From the NCBI GenBank assembly GCA_025449115.1, contig JAHLKC010000012.1:124001-188000 (forward strand): a stretch of 64,000 bases of DNA. The letters are read 5' to 3'. Source of the DNA: Chytridium lagenaria. Taxonomy: Eukaryota; Chytridiomycota; Chytridiomycetes; Chytridiales; Chytridiaceae. The notes under the pieces were generated by a model. It had not been told where the DNA came from, ran no database searches, and was given only the letters and a program-made list of their open reading frames with translations. The position numbers and the translations under genes were made by a program. Positions 49,934-62,254 of this stretch are shown piece after piece. Each line of letters opens with the position of its first letter. Position 1 is the first letter of the stretch.

Positions 49934-50221
49934 ACTTTGTTAGTTCTGATACCATCCATAGCTGTCAAGAAAAATGATGGAATTTAGAGGATGTATTTGA
50001 TGCCCCATAAAAAGAAACTGTGTACAGAAACATTGGCTGTGTTAAAGGTAAAGAAGAGTATTTGGTGGGGGATAGGGGACTGACGGCTATGTAGATACCA
50101 GTATGAGCACAGTAGTTTTAGTTTACAAAGAGTTTGAGGTCAATACACAAACTGAGTTTGGCGGGGTTAACAGTAATCACAAGAAAAAAACAAAGAGGTA
50201 TGAAACAAAAAAAGGGTAGGG
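49934..50221. other. Short intergenic gap
   Basis: Between the alpha-amylase stop and the start of the unknown low-complexity gene, both on minus. No feature is recognised. Confidence 0.4.
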
Positions 50222-53200
50222 TTTACTGGCATCCAGGAATGCCAAGATCGTTAGCGTTACTTGTCCAAGACCCATCCAGCTCCTCATAGCGTTAACAATA
50301 GCAATATCACGATGCACACGCGTATATTCCCCCTCAATCCACTGTCCATTCTGCGACACCGAGTACCCACACGCATTCTTCACATACGCGCTCCTAAACG
50401 GCATAGGCGCGCATCCAGCATCCGCACCCCGGTAATTCGAGCAATCCGAAAACCCATCAGGGAATCCATTCGCTGTTCCAGTGGGTGTTCTCCTCCAAGA
50501 GTAGGAGGAGAGGATGTTTCGAATGCCCAGTCGTTTTGTTGACCGGATCGGACTTGGAAGAGTCGGATGGAGAAGGAACGGTGACGAGGGACGTTGCGGT
50601 CTTTGATGAGGACGGAACCGAAATCTTGCATGTCGCGGGAGGAGGAACCTTCGCTTTGTTGGTCGTGGTCGTCGTTTTGGATGACGAAACGGCTGGGTGG
50701 GATTAACCAGGAACCGCAGATGGGGGCCTCCTTGGGGTAGTCTGGAAAATAATGTGTAAGAAAAACGCGAGATGGAAAGGCAAAGATATAGGATTTATGG
50801 GTTAAGGTAATTACCTGAAGACCAAATCTTGACTTTGTTGATGTCGCTGGGGGAAAGCCCCTTGGAAGCCATAACCCGGTCGAATGATCGGTAAAAGTTG
50901 TACGGTCTATGAAAAAAAAACACGATTACGTTAGTGCCAATTTATGAAGCAATGAAAAAAAAAAAAAACAAAAACAAAAAAAAACAAAAAAACTCACCCC
51001 TCTTCACAAGCCAAAATATTTCTCTCTCCACCATAATAACTTCAAGCCAAGTGATAAATGTGTCCGGAAGATTACCACCCATCTTGTTTGCAAGTCTCTT
51101 CAAGATGGCAGCATTGCCATCGGGACTGATGTGCTTAGCGTCAATACGGAAACCACTGAAACCGACGTTAAGGAGGGACGCGAGGTAGGTAGCAAGACGG
51201 TCTTGCACGTTGGCCTTTTCAGTGTTAAGGTCATAAAGTCCAACCAGGAATCCGTAGTTCATGGTCTAGAAGAGAAACGCGGTAAGCAACTTCATGAGAG
51301 GGGGTTGAATCAAGAAAAAGGAACTGGAACTCACAAAGGAATCCCACGAGTTCAACGACCTATCACAATGGAAATCAGAAGGAGACCAAGCACAGCCGGG
51401 AACTCTGCAGCAGGTCGAAGCCCCGTCTGCCTATTAAACTGAAAAGTGTTGGAGTGAGTGTAAAACGGTGATCCAGCGGTTCCATTCTTGGGTCCCCATC
51501 TCGTGCAAAAGTTGTTCCCGGCACGTCGATGATTTTGAACGTCATTGGCTCCACCAACCATATGGTTGATGACGGCGTCAGCGTAAGACACGGACACCGA
51601 AAGAGTGGCAGGTCTTTGTCATGTTGCGGATGTCGTCAAGGGTGCCGTGACGGGAATTCAAACGGTAGGAGACGGGTTGGTAGACCCAGTACCAAGGGTT
51701 GTGGTTGTTTTCTCTTTCGAGCCAGTGATCGCTAGTGAGGTGCTCTGTAAAGCAAGATATTTGTAAGACGTCATGTCATAAAGATATTGACATGATAACA
51801 TACCATTAGGAGGCCAGACACGGACACCCATGTAACCAGCCTTTCCAAGAAACTCGCATTCGGCCGCGACATCCTTGTATGGCCAACCAAAAGTTCAACG
51901 ATAGCACCCTTTTGGACCGTTTTGGGGTGTCAGGGCGGTTGGTGATCGCCGGAGTGTCCCAGACAAAGTAGAGGGCTAGAAAAAACCAGAAAGGTCAGAA
52001 TCACGGGATTTTAAAGACAAGATCGACTAAAAAGAACAGAATGATCAACTTACGGTCTAAAACCAAAGTCGATTCACCAGCCTTCACCGTAATCTTAAGA
52101 CCATCCCTCAACGAATTCGTAACCCTAAACGTGTTGCTCGACTGGGTCACACCATTAAACGTGTACGAAAGTGGAGCATTGGTCCTCGAATTAGCAATCA
52201 CCGTCACAGTGGCAGCGGTCCTAGAGTTATCCGTGTACACGGTGTCAGCGTATCCAGTGAGGTCTCTGTAATCCTGGAATCCAGCAGACCAGTCACCGTT
52301 TCCACGTGGAGGAGTCTGCCAACGCCGCTCGTCGGCTGAGGCGGGGACGTCGGTTTGACTGCCGACGCAGCTGTCACCGGTGAAGGTTGTGCAGCCGGGA
52401 AGGTCATCGGGGATAATGGGACCGGGCTGGAAATGCAGGGAGCATGGGTTAATTTGTGGAATGAAGGTGAAGGGAATGACTTACTCCCGACTGGACCGGG
52501 AGTTGTGGTTGTGGTTGGGACGTCAGCTGTGGCCGTTGGTATGACAGAGGTGATTGGTGGTTGTGTGGGGGATGGGGGTGGGTCGGCGTTCACGATGCGG
52601 AAGGAGGCGACTTTGCTGACACTGTTCCAGGTGAACGTCACGGTAGCCGCGTTTGCGGGGTTTGCAGGAATGACCAAAGGGATGTTAGCGCCATTGAGGG
52701 CACCGTTGACACCGTAATTGAGGGACCAGGTTCCGCCGACGGTAACCTTAAAGAGAAACAGGATCAGATGAAGAACCGAAAGAAAGTAGAAGAAAAGGAA
52801 TATGTAGCGCGTGAATAATTTACTTTGAAGTTGTACGATCCAGGCACCAGCGACACGGCGCGAGAGTAAGTCGATGCGGCGGCATCAAAGATGTTCAAGT
52901 TGGTGGCGATGCAGTTAGGACTCCAATTAGTAGGACAGCCAACGGCAGTTTGGAAGTCACCAGCGACGTGAACGTTCAATTGAGGTTGAACGGGAGGGAC
53001 AGGACTAGGTGAAGGAGGCGGAGGAGGAGGAGGTGAACCGAGAGCAGTGGTAGTGACCTTTGTCACAGAGTTGAAGGTGAAAACGACGCGCGTGGTGGAT
53101 CCAACGGTGATGACCATGTTGGCACCATTCTGGGCACCGTTGACGCCGTAGTTGACTGCCCAAGAGTTATCAAGGGTGGCCTAACCAATGTAAAATTAGA

Positions 53201-53473
53201 ATTGTGAAAGAAAAAAGAGCTTTTAAAAAAGAAATAAGAGCTCTGGGGCATGACTCACCTTGTACTGATACGTCCCAGCAGGGAGGTTCAACGCCAAAGT
53301 CCAGAGGTTTCCAGACGCAACAGCGTTCGTAGCAGCACAGTTGGCAGACCAATTGGTGCATCCAAAGAGACTTTGATAGGTTCCAGGGGAAATTGACGGC
53401 AGCATCAGATGCCACGGCCATCGCCAGTACACCAGCTGACGATAGCCGCAAGGCATCGCTTGGCGGAGAACAT
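50222..53473 (-). CDS. Secreted alpha-amylase (GH13) with two N-terminal X25-like starch-binding modules
   Basis: ATG 53473 opens a signal peptide (MFSAKRCLAAIVS...AGVLAMAVASDAA, with two slips). Two beta-sandwich modules follow, each with a WSxNC Cys pattern and a VNYGVNGA or LNYGVNGA motif (FGCTNWSANCAATN; VGCPTNWSPNCIATN), then a Ser/Thr/Pro linker. The GH13 barrel has DAVINH, GFRIDAKH (nucleophile Asp), FITWLEVI (acid/base Glu) and QNDDHDQQ (third acid), in order. The C-terminal domain reads RSFSIRLFQVRSGQQNDW, RVHRDIAIVNAM and ends SWTSNANDLGIPGCQ. It resembles the animal/amoeba-type amylases more than the Aspergillus type. It would hydrolyse starch or glycogen outside the cell. A slip also lies near 51028 (LEVI/YGGERNI) and in the C-terminus near 50275. 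Confidence 0.85.
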
Positions 53474-55374
53474 GCTTTTTTTTGATATAGTACTTCAAGA
53501 GAATGAGAGTACGGGATATGAGGGATGCGAATGGATATGAGGGAAGTGGGTGATGAGAATAACGATAGGGAGACGAGGGGAAGCGAGGGGGAAGGTGGGA
53601 TCATATAGGGATTTGAGAGGGGCTTGCTCTCTCTGGTTCGGCGCTCACTAATCAACCCCATCATGTGATCCCAAGCTCGACAAGAAAACCGTGAAACCAC
53701 GCGCTAATATCGTCTCTCCTCGACTATCTATAACTGGCTCAGATGTCGCGTGGATTATCGGAGAAAGTCACAATTGGGTAATTTCTTGGACTTTATAAGG
53801 TTTTTGCCATTTATTTAACGTTGACGTGATCCTGTCTCTGCCGGGGCTTGCTGCTTTGAAGAGCTTCTTTGGCCGGTGAGGTGTCAGGTGGAGCGAGACG
53901 TGAAAAAAGGGATTTGACGGAAATTTTAGTAAAAGTTACCTTTTTTAGAACCCATTTTTGAGATAAGGTTTTAACTTTAATTATGTACCACCTGCAAAGA
54001 AGCCCTTTATTAAACCGGGTTCGTCACAGCTTCCTCGTTTTTTTTGTCCAAAAGTTGGTGTTGTTGGGCTTTCAACAAGGCTGTAAACGGGTGACTACGT
54101 GACGTAGGTCCATATCATGGCCTAGATTCTTTGGACCACGGAGATCAAAAATGTTTTTTATGTCTCGAGTATTTAAAAAATATGTTTTATTCTCGATAAC
54201 CATTCAAGAAAGTGGCGTCTTCAGCATATAGAATGCAGAGGAGGTTGAGGGAGAAAAAGAGTCCGAGCAGGTGAAAGTGATGAAAGGCATGCTGGAAAGA
54301 CAACACCTTAAACATAGTTTTTCTTCTACTAGCGTCCTCTGCAGTACTAATCATCTTTCTGATGGTTATTCACGCGGAGCTCACCGGATTTCCTGAGTTG
54401 TGAATCGTGTTATAAAGTTAATCGTCACGCCTGCAATAACTTTACCAGGATGCCAAAAGCGATCCTCACGAACAGCCGATTACCCCACTCCATCGTTTAA
54501 CATCTGGTAATTGAAAGATCTAACCTAAATGACCTAGATCCAATCGTTAAATTCAATTTTTCGAACCACCCCATTAGCCCCATGTCACCATCGGAACTCC
54601 AACGACGATTTCTCTTTTCGATTTCCAGATCTTAAACTCCTCACCTCTGACTCTTTAACTTGCGTTTTCACCCAGTACTCACCTCGAGCTCCCCTTACCT
54701 CAGTCAGGTTCCCACCTAGTTGACGTGCTATTGGCGATTATGTTTGTCTCTATTCCTCACGCGAGAGAAAGAGCCCGTCGCCTTACCATACCTGACGGAA
54801 ATGATGCACACCTTACCTGACGCGAATGATGTCCTGGCTGGGTATCGGGTAATGCAAGCGTATAGGGAAATGAGAAGGGTAAGATGAAATAATCGGAAAG
54901 GAAATTCATTCGGGGTTTCTTAATGCATCCTACTCTCCACATTATGACAAATACGTCTTAAAGAGCTTCTACCTAGGCGATCCCTTAAAATAAAAAAAAA
55001 AAACGTCTCCAACGGTTTCTGGTGTTTTTGTTTTTTTTTTTAATGACCACCAACATGTGACAAAAAAAAACACATAATAGGGATCAAGCTCTAGTCGCCA
55101 ACATGAACGCAAGATTTTTTAGTATGATCGTGAGTAAGAAAGACAAGAATGGAGCGAGCACCGGCCGTGGCTAGGAGCCGAGACCCAAAAAACGGCTAAA
55201 TAACAAAAAGTACACAAACAAAAACAGGTTGACATAAAGCAAGGATAAGGAAGAGGGATAAAAAAAAAATGAAAACCGAGTGATAGACATCATTGTGAAT
55301 ATAGGATCCTTATTCCCCCAAAACCCATTTTGCACACACATACACCCCTCTAACGAAAACCCCCCAACACAAAT
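53474..55374. other. Large intergenic region, 1.9 kb
   Basis: No convincing coding exon or RNA gene is seen on either strand. It holds the amylase promoter and the 3' flank of the acidic repeat gene. A-runs near 54990 and 55265 are the only visible simple repeats. Confidence 0.5.
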
Positions 55375-56517
55375 TTACTCATCAGCAGCAGAGAACCCTT
55401 CAAGGAAACCCGCCTTCAACTCATCCGCGAAATCACTCTCCTTCAACATGGCCAACTCATCAGCAGTGATCCCTTGAGCCATCAACTCCTCTGCAAAAGC
55501 CTCGGCAGCAAACGCCTTCATGTCTGCTGAGAAATCAGCAATCTTGAGGGTATCCGCCTGCGTTGCCGCGTATCGGGTGAACCCTTCCGCAAAGGCCTCG
55601 GCGGTGGCGAGACCAACCTCATCTGCAAACTCCTCGACCATGAGGGGGATGCGGCGGCAGAGGTGCCAAAGGAGTCGGAGGTGAGGTCGTCGGAGGAGAG
55701 TTCGTCAGCGTCGTAGTAGTCGGCGTCGAGCTCGTCAGCGTCAAGCTCGTCAGCGTCAAAGTAGGCCTCATCAGCATCGAGCTCGTCAGCGTCAAGATCC
55801 TCAGAGTCGAGGTTGTTGATCTCATCAGAGTCAATCTCGTTGGCATTGATGTTGTTGACCTTTTCGGAGTGGAGTTGGTTTTGGTAGTAGGCTTGGGGAG
55901 AGACGTCGCTGACGTCAACCGCCTCGGCGTCAATCTCATCAGAGGCCACATCGTTAGCATTGATGTTGTTGACCTTTTCGGAGCGGAGTTGGTTTTGGTA
56001 GTACGCTTGGGGAGACACATCGCTGACGTCAATGGCATCAGTGTCAACCTCGTCCGCCTCAATCTCATCAGCGTCAAGCTCATCAGCGAGCTCATCAATG
56101 TCAGCCTCATCAGCGTCAAGCTCATCGACGTCAAGCTCGTCAGCGTCAAGCTCATCGGCATCGGCCTCGTCAGTGTCAAGCTCATCGGCATCAGCCTCGT
56201 CAGCGTCGAAAGCCTCAGAGTCAAAAGATTCACTGTCGATGGCGTCGGCAGCGAGGGAGTCACCACGGAGCTCGGCGCTGCTGCTCAACTCGGCAACACT
56301 ATAAAGGAGAGACACACACAAGTTTATCAAAAGTTGTTTCATACCACCTTAAAGCAAGGGATGAAGCAAGAAATAAAAAGAATCAAGAGCTTCTAGAAAA
56401 CGAAATAGAAATGAAAGAGCTTACTCTGCAACGGGCTCAGGGACGGGAGCCGGCAATGACCTTTCCAAGGACGGCAAAGACAGCGACAAGCGCAAACAAC
56501 TTTCTGGGGGACAACAT
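55375..56517 (-). CDS. Secreted acidic repeat protein (DADEL/DADEA pentads)
   Basis: ATG 56517 gives a signal peptide (MLSPRKLFALVAVFAVLG), and an intron near 56300-56430 joins a mature chain dominated by Asp, Glu, Ala and Leu. About 20 pentads of the form DADEL, DADEA, DTDEA or DVDEL run from about residue 55. Two longer repeats of about 38 residues follow, each containing DVSDVSPQAYYQNQL and SEKVNNINAN, then more pentads (LDADELDADEAYFDADELD). The tail is Ala/Glu/Phe-rich (AEAFAEGFTRYAATQAD, AFAEELMAQG) ending SAADE at 55375. A one-base slip in a C-run near 55650 separates the repeat frame from the tail, and another near the signal peptide is likely. There is no known family. The period-5 acidic repeat and two cassettes suggest cation binding or an extended surface polymer. 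Confidence 0.75.
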
Positions 56518-57414
56518 TTGCTTATATAGTGAGTGGTATGTGAGGGATCTGATGGTGGAGTCAAAGTAAGTGGAGTTTGCGCGTTAGCTTGTTTAGAATG
56601 CAATAACAAGAGGATGGACACTTACATGTAGGAATAATAAGGGGTGGGATGATGGATGGATGTGATGAGAGAGAAGAAGAGGAGGAAAGTGTAAATACTA
56701 ATAATACTAATACTAAATATGATGAATATATGTACAATAATAATATTGTGCACCCATAAACTGTCTTTGAACAGGCTGCTTATTAAATATTGTTGTTGCC
56801 ATAATAGACACATCCTTCCTCCTCTTTTGCTGCATGGACATGGTAAATTACATATTCATTCATTCATATATAAGACACATTTTATAATTCTGATTGACAA
56901 TTCTCATATTTGAGAATGAATAAAATATTTTATTATTTATTATTATATTAAATAATGAAAGCTCATACATATCAATATATATTCTACCACCGAGGTGGCT
57001 TCTTTAATCGACTATATACCTATAGTATATTCACAAGGATGCAAAGTCAAGGAATGAAATACAATAGCAGGTAGCCAGTACTAATAATAATAAGCATCAT
57101 TTCATATGTATTATTTATTTTGCTTTACGATTTATTTATTTTACTATTTATAACTACTTTACAATCATCATATAAAAACAAAAAAGAGGATTTGTCCCAT
57201 ATCAATACGGGGGACAGATAAAATGAATCATAACAAAGAGGTCGGGAAAAAGTATAAAGGCAAATTGTATCAAAAAGAGAAACACACCACTCAACATCAC
57301 TCTACACATTGAACGACAACAAGATGGGGCAATAAAAGACGTTTACGGATTGAAAAAGTGCCATCAAACGTCAACGATACTTCATCTATCTATCGCATTC
57401 CGGCATCTAATCAA
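56518..57414. other. AT-rich intergenic region
   Basis: Long TTA/ATA-rich stretches (about 56690-57180) with no coding exon recognised. It separates two secreted-protein genes on minus. Confidence 0.5.
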
Positions 57415-58422
57415 CTAAAAAGTGGTAGCTCCAAAGACTGCGGCAACGGCCAAAGCAAACCATCCGAGACCACTCTTCATCGCTGCAGACTTGGTGGTGG
57501 TTGTTGATGCGCTGGCAGCCGCGGTGGTGGTAGGGGCAACGGTGGTGCGGGCAGTAGGGGGAAGGGCTCCACCCTTGGGTCCAACATTGGCGGCGCAGTT
57601 AGTGGTAGGGAGACCCTCGCATGGGTCTGCGTTGGGGTTGAGGATTGAGCGGAGGGCCGGGCAGTTCAAGATGCTCTTGGCAGCCTAGAAGAGTAATAGT
57701 TTAGAAAAGGAACCAAAATGGGAGCGGTAATGAAAGCGGTGAGAAAGTGTATGCATCAGGGTTATAGGTGGTCATCCAAACGTTTGGGTTCAGGTTAAAT
57801 CAGTTAAAGGCATCATGCGCATATAAAGATAAAAATAATAGAGGAATAACTGGAAATAAATAAATTACCCTGTTGCAAGTGTCATAACAAGGAGGTTGAA
57901 TGTTCAATCTTTCAAGTGCGGGAAGGACTTGAGCAAACTTTGCATTGTTGTAAAAGGCACCAACTTCAGAAAAGTTGCTGGGAAGTCCGTTGGCGTCGGT
58001 AGTAGGGAGCTTGAAGGTTGCTCCGTTACAGGGTCCTATTAGAATCCAAGGTTTGAACAAGAAAAATGATGAGAGGGAATTCAAGACTAAGTAGAAAAAG
58101 AAACCACGAAACATGTTCACATACCAACAGCACCGAGACAGAACACAACGGGCACAACATCCGACACTGTCTTCACATCCGGACAGATCGTAGAGAGTTG
58201 CGGCAAGTAGCTTGACACGAGCTTTGAGGATTCCCCAACAGTAAACACAGCTTGAGCAGGGCTCATGAATCCACAGTACGCATCATCCGCAAGGAATGGA
58301 GTGCATGTGAGGGTGGATGTGGCAAGGGGTGCCGCAGCGGTTGTAGTGGCGGTGGCAGTTGTGGATTGCGCCATGGCAGGAGCGGCAATGAGGGCAGCGA
58401 CGAGAGCGATCGAAGTGAGCAT
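57415..58422 (-). CDS. GPI-type surface protein with 10-cysteine Frizzled-like CRD (copy A)
   Basis: Three exons (58422-58125, 58035-57869, 57684-57415), in phase. A signal peptide (MLTSIALVAALIAAPAMAQ) and a Thr/Ala linker precede a domain with exactly 10 cysteines: TCTPF, YCGF, ICPDV, FCLGAVGPC, PPCYDTC, NCPAL, DPCEG, NC. Their order and the FC-x-PC, PPC-xx-C, C-x-DPC spacing recall the Frizzled/Wnt-binding CRD. A Thr-rich stalk (TTVAPTTTAAASASTTTT) and a C-terminal hydrophobic tail (GLGWFALAVAAVFGATTF) fit a GPI anchor. A paralogue lies at 60784-61699. Whether it binds a lipid or a ligand is unknown. The frame is intact. Confidence 0.82.
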
Positions 58423-59334
58423 TTGTTGGATGTGATGAAGAGGTGAGAGACGGGATAGGTGGGGAAGGGGTCTGTGTATTTATTACGGACTACAAAAGAA
58501 TTGTTCCGAGGGCGGAGGTTCGATCAGGCGAGGTCGCGCACCAACCAGAAAATCATCTCGGCTGTGACAAACTACCGCTTCAGCTGACTCGAGTCTTTTT
58601 CAGTTTTTTTGTGCATAAAAAAGGAACACGAAGAAAGGGGTTGAGGAACTACTGGAAAAGCATGTCTCGTTGAGAAGAGAGGATGAGATACTTTACAGTT
58701 GTGTATGGCGGAAGGGAAGGGAAGGGGTATCGAGGGACTCACTACACTACACTTTTGGATGTTGCCCCGATGTGACTAAACGATGCATCAAGAAGGTTGA
58801 GATCATGCCAGCATAAGAGATGTCACTGTTATAGCCGGAGGGAGGTGTGCATGTCAGCAGCGACAATAATGCTAGAGGAAATGACATCTTTATTGGATGT
58901 TTCAGAAGAACATCATAGCGGTCGTATACCGCTGATGAAGTTAATCCCCATACACCATCCATAAAGAATATGTTGGCAAGAAGACTTGCGATTTGTTACG
59001 ACACACTGCAATAAGGTAATATTTCTAATCATCAAGTCTTTTCATTTCAATTTATTTGCACGAGATGCTGTATACACTGAAATCCTGAACTACGTATTGA
59101 TGATACATTTAACCCTGATGCATGCTTTTTCTCAACTCCACTTTACCATCACCGTTGTCATTTTTTCTAATCTGTACTTTTATAGGCCGTTTCTTATCAC
59201 ATATGTTCGCTGGACGAACTCTTCAAACGTATATGGATTCCGGCGAGATGTTTTCTTCATGTCGGGACCTTTTTTTCTTTCTATATTCCTGATGCATTTG
59301 GGGGTAAAACACGGATATCTTTATGGATTTATAT
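58423..59334. other. Intergenic
   Basis: 5' flank of CRD copy A and 3' flank of the next minus-strand gene. Only short open frames; nothing recognised. Confidence 0.45.
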
Positions 59335-60534
59335 TTACGCTATCGTGACCATCCACAATGCAACCACCAATAAAGGCCCGTACAGTCCAAACACAGACAT
59401 AACGCTTTTTGGACTTCCCGCTGTCACCGTGATCGTCAACGGCTTTGAGCAATTCGATGCCAACTGACAGTCCTGGGTGAATCTACAACATATAGATTCA
59501 CCAAGGCACCTTATATCCGAGTTCATGACAGGCACTAAATAACGTTAGCATACGTATGGAAACGGATTTAATTTACCCTCGGCAAAGCAATAATTGTAAG
59601 AGGTTGTCGTCATGCACGCGAAATCCCCATCTTCGACACCAGAGCAAGGACGTGTGGTACCGCCTGACGTCGAACCTTGCCCCACACACACACCAGGTAA
59701 CTCACATCGGTTGGTTTGTGGACAACATACGGATCCGGAAGCACATTGACGTCTTGTCTGAATCCGAGGTCTATGAGATGAAATGGATATGATGAGCGAT
59801 ATATATGAAAAGAAGGCGGAAAAAGAGAGGTTACCTCCGTTTAAACAAATGTTGTAGGTGGTGTTGGAAAGACAGACGATTTGAAAGTTGGCAGAATTGG
59901 AGCAGATTGAAGGTTCTGGTTGTGTCGGGGATGGAGTGGGTGATCCTTTTTGGAATTATCAAGTTAGAACGGCCTTTGCTTAAATTAACTTACTGATGAT
60001 AGGAGCTTCTGTCATGGTTGCGGGACCTGCGTCGATTCTACAATAAGTGATCGTGTAGAGAATATCAAAGACTATTTAATTCTTCTTACCGTCTATTGCC
60101 GAGCTGATGCCTGTAAAACCCCAGGCACTTTCCGCTTGTTTAGGTAAGCGACGAAATGACATATATTTGGTAAATGAGACTTACCGATTCCTCCTGGACT
60201 AGGTCCGGGATATGGAGAGGCTAAAAGAAATCAAAGGTGAGCAAAATGTAATATTTCTAAAGTTAGCGTGAAAGACATTCAAAAAGGGGTTGCGCTTACT
60301 CAAAGTCTCTATTCCTATTGACTGTGCTGGAGGATATGGATTAATATTAGAAACGTAAAAGTCGATGCAAGATCCCAGGTAATGTTTTGAAAGATACGGA
60401 CCATTAACTCGTCCACATCCAGTTTGTATACAGGTGAGTAGTAATATCGATAAAGCTCCATGACGGCTCCGCCATTTTGATCTTGGGTGTACTTTTCGAT
60501 GTGTTGATTCCCGAGAGTCGAATGAGTTGGGCAT
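59335..60534 (-). CDS. Cysteine-rich GPI-type surface protein, multi-exon
   Basis: About six short exons. Readable pieces in order: an N-terminal hydrophobic segment (GALSILLLTCIQTGCGR) with KHYLGSCIDFYVSNINPYPP; SPYPGPSPGGIG; PTPSPTQPEPSICSNSANFQ continuing IVCLSNTTYNICLNG; a Cys-rich exon ASGSVCCPQTNRCELPGVCV with TRPCSGVEDGDFACMTTTSY; and the last exon with CLGESICCRFTQDCQLASNC and a hydrophobic tail (GLYGPLLVVALWMVTIA) before the stop at 59335. The tail suggests a GPI anchor. Cysteine pairs such as VCCPQTNRC and ICCRFTQDC resemble small disulfide modules. The start codon is uncertain: ATG 60534 gives 30 residues before the hydrophobic part, and a frame shift there is possible. It sits between two CRD paralogues. 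Confidence 0.62.
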
Positions 60535-60783
60535 GGTCGAGGGAAGGTCGGTTCAGGGAAGCAAGAGATGAGCTTTTCAGGGGATTTGATAAGAGGATTC
60601 AAGTGATTTGATTATAGATTCAAGAGCGGCGGAGTGGTTATTCAGGGGAGGAGACGAATGATGAAAGGCGGCATGCAAGGTCAACAGAAATTGTCAAAAG
60701 TTTGACAATCTTCTTCGGAGCTCACCAACTTTGATCACCATAACGACGCACGCCATCATTCTACACCTCACCACCTTCCAACC

Positions 60784-61699
60784 ATGATCGTTCCTCTCTT
60801 CCTCATCATAGTACTATCATCCACTCCATCATTCTCACAAACAACCCCACTTCCGTCCCCCATCCCCGTATCCCCCGGCATAGCCTCCCCAAATCCCATC
60901 TCCCCATTACCACCTGTCATGTCACCGGCACCTGCAGCAACACCACCCGTCTCGAGGTCACCAGGAAAAGTGTGTCAGAGAATACTGGAAACGGATCAGG
61001 CTTGTGGGGCTTTGGCACCGGCTTGGTCTGTTTTCACGCCTAGTGAGGGAGCGTTTATTAATAGGACGTATTTCCCGATGCTTTCGTTTACTTGCCCGGG
61101 GATGAAGGGGTTGGGGGATGTGTTTCCGGTGGTGCTCTGCTTAGGAGCGTTAGGTAAAGCTTTTACAAAAGTTTTGTTTTGTTTTTTTGTTCATCTTTTT
61201 ACGCTCGTGTTTCTACCAAACGACATATTTACTCGATACAATTGATTAAATAATAACAGGACCATGCAGCGACGCCTCCTTCATTCTCCCGGAAACCGAC
61301 TCCAATGGCATCCCCAAAAACTTTTCCCAAGTCTCCACCTTCTACAACACCGCCAAATTCCGCGAAGCCCTCCCCTCCCTCTCCACCCAAAACATCCTTC
61401 CACCCTGTCGATCCGCGTGTGTGGCCGTGGCATCCGCCATCACGTCATGCACCATGATGAATACGAATTTCGGCGTCAGCGGCACCGCGGATCCTTGTGA
61501 AGGACTTCCAGAGGTGAATTGTGTCAATCGGACTATGCCGGGGTCGCCGGTGGTTTCTGTTGGGGGGCAGGTGGCGAATGCGATGGGTGGGGGAGCGCCG
61601 TCGGTGCTCAATGTTAAGCCGGGAGGGGCGGAGAGGATGGAGGGTGGGAAGGTGTGGGTGTTTGCGGGGTTTGCGATTGCGGCGTATTTGTTTTTGTGA
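60784..61699 (+). CDS. GPI-type surface protein with 10-cysteine Frizzled-like CRD (copy B)
   Basis: Two exons (60784-61153 and 61260-61699). Signal peptide MIVPLFLIIVLSSTPSFS, then a Pro/Ser-rich linker, then the same 10-cysteine pattern as copy A: VCQRIL, ACGAL, TCPGM, LCLGALGPC, PPCRSAC, SCTMM, DPCEG, NC. Shared words with copy A include DVFPVVLCLGALGPC versus DVVPVVFCLGAVGPC, NFSQVSTFYNTAKF versus NFSEVGAFYNNAKF and DPCEGLP. A hydrophobic tail (VWVFAGFAIAAYLFL) ends the protein, as for a GPI anchor. Copies A and B lie on opposite strands, flanking the third Cys-rich gene. Intron 1 is at the same place in both; copy A's second intron, after PPCYDTCNR, is missing in copy B. Confidence 0.84.
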
Positions 61700-62254
61700 A
61701 GGTTTGATGGAGACGGCGACTAACATCAAGTTCTCTTATTTTCTTGTGAATTGTTGTTCTTCAAATAAATATTGTTTTGATGGCCAGAATCTTAGGGTAC
61801 AGCCGGACCTTGATGCATTCTTTTTCTCGCATGGCTTTTCTTTTTGAGGGACTCTGTTTTGATAGGATATACCCGTGGTGATGGATAATGATCGGCTCCA
61901 AGGAGCGCAATGTTGATCTTGAAAACGAGTCCGCTTCATCGTCAGATTGTTTGTTTATGGAAAAAGGCTGACAACTTCAGTGACAAGCCCTGACAACGAC
62001 CCACTTACCGAACTCCAATCACACAACTGCAAGATTCCTCAGTCATCGAACCATCTTCCGTCGCTTCCATTCTTCTCTTCTCGGATCCCAATAATATATA
62101 ACAAACAGAGAGATTTACAGTCCACACGACGTCCCAAACACACAACAACTCCAGCAAACGACCATCCACTGTGATCAAAAAATCAAACGTGAGCCACCAA
62201 CGTTATCTTTATCTTTCTTTGTTATTTCTTTGTTAACCGTCACCCCCAACCATC
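61700..62254. other. Intergenic
   Basis: 3' UTR of CRD copy B and promoter of the FHA-RING gene. No coding exon or RNA gene is recognised. Confidence 0.45.

Noticed and set aside
55500..56300. Pentapeptide-repeat (A(D/N)LXX) beta-helix protein
   Set aside because: The pentads place Glu and Asp where that family needs a buried residue before Leu, and charge is far too high for a stacked helix.
55869..56396. Plus-strand open frame rich in Val/Asp/Gly repeats
   Set aside because: Antisense shadow of the acidic repeat gene: the 15-nt period keeps all frames open. Only the minus frame has a signal peptide and tail.
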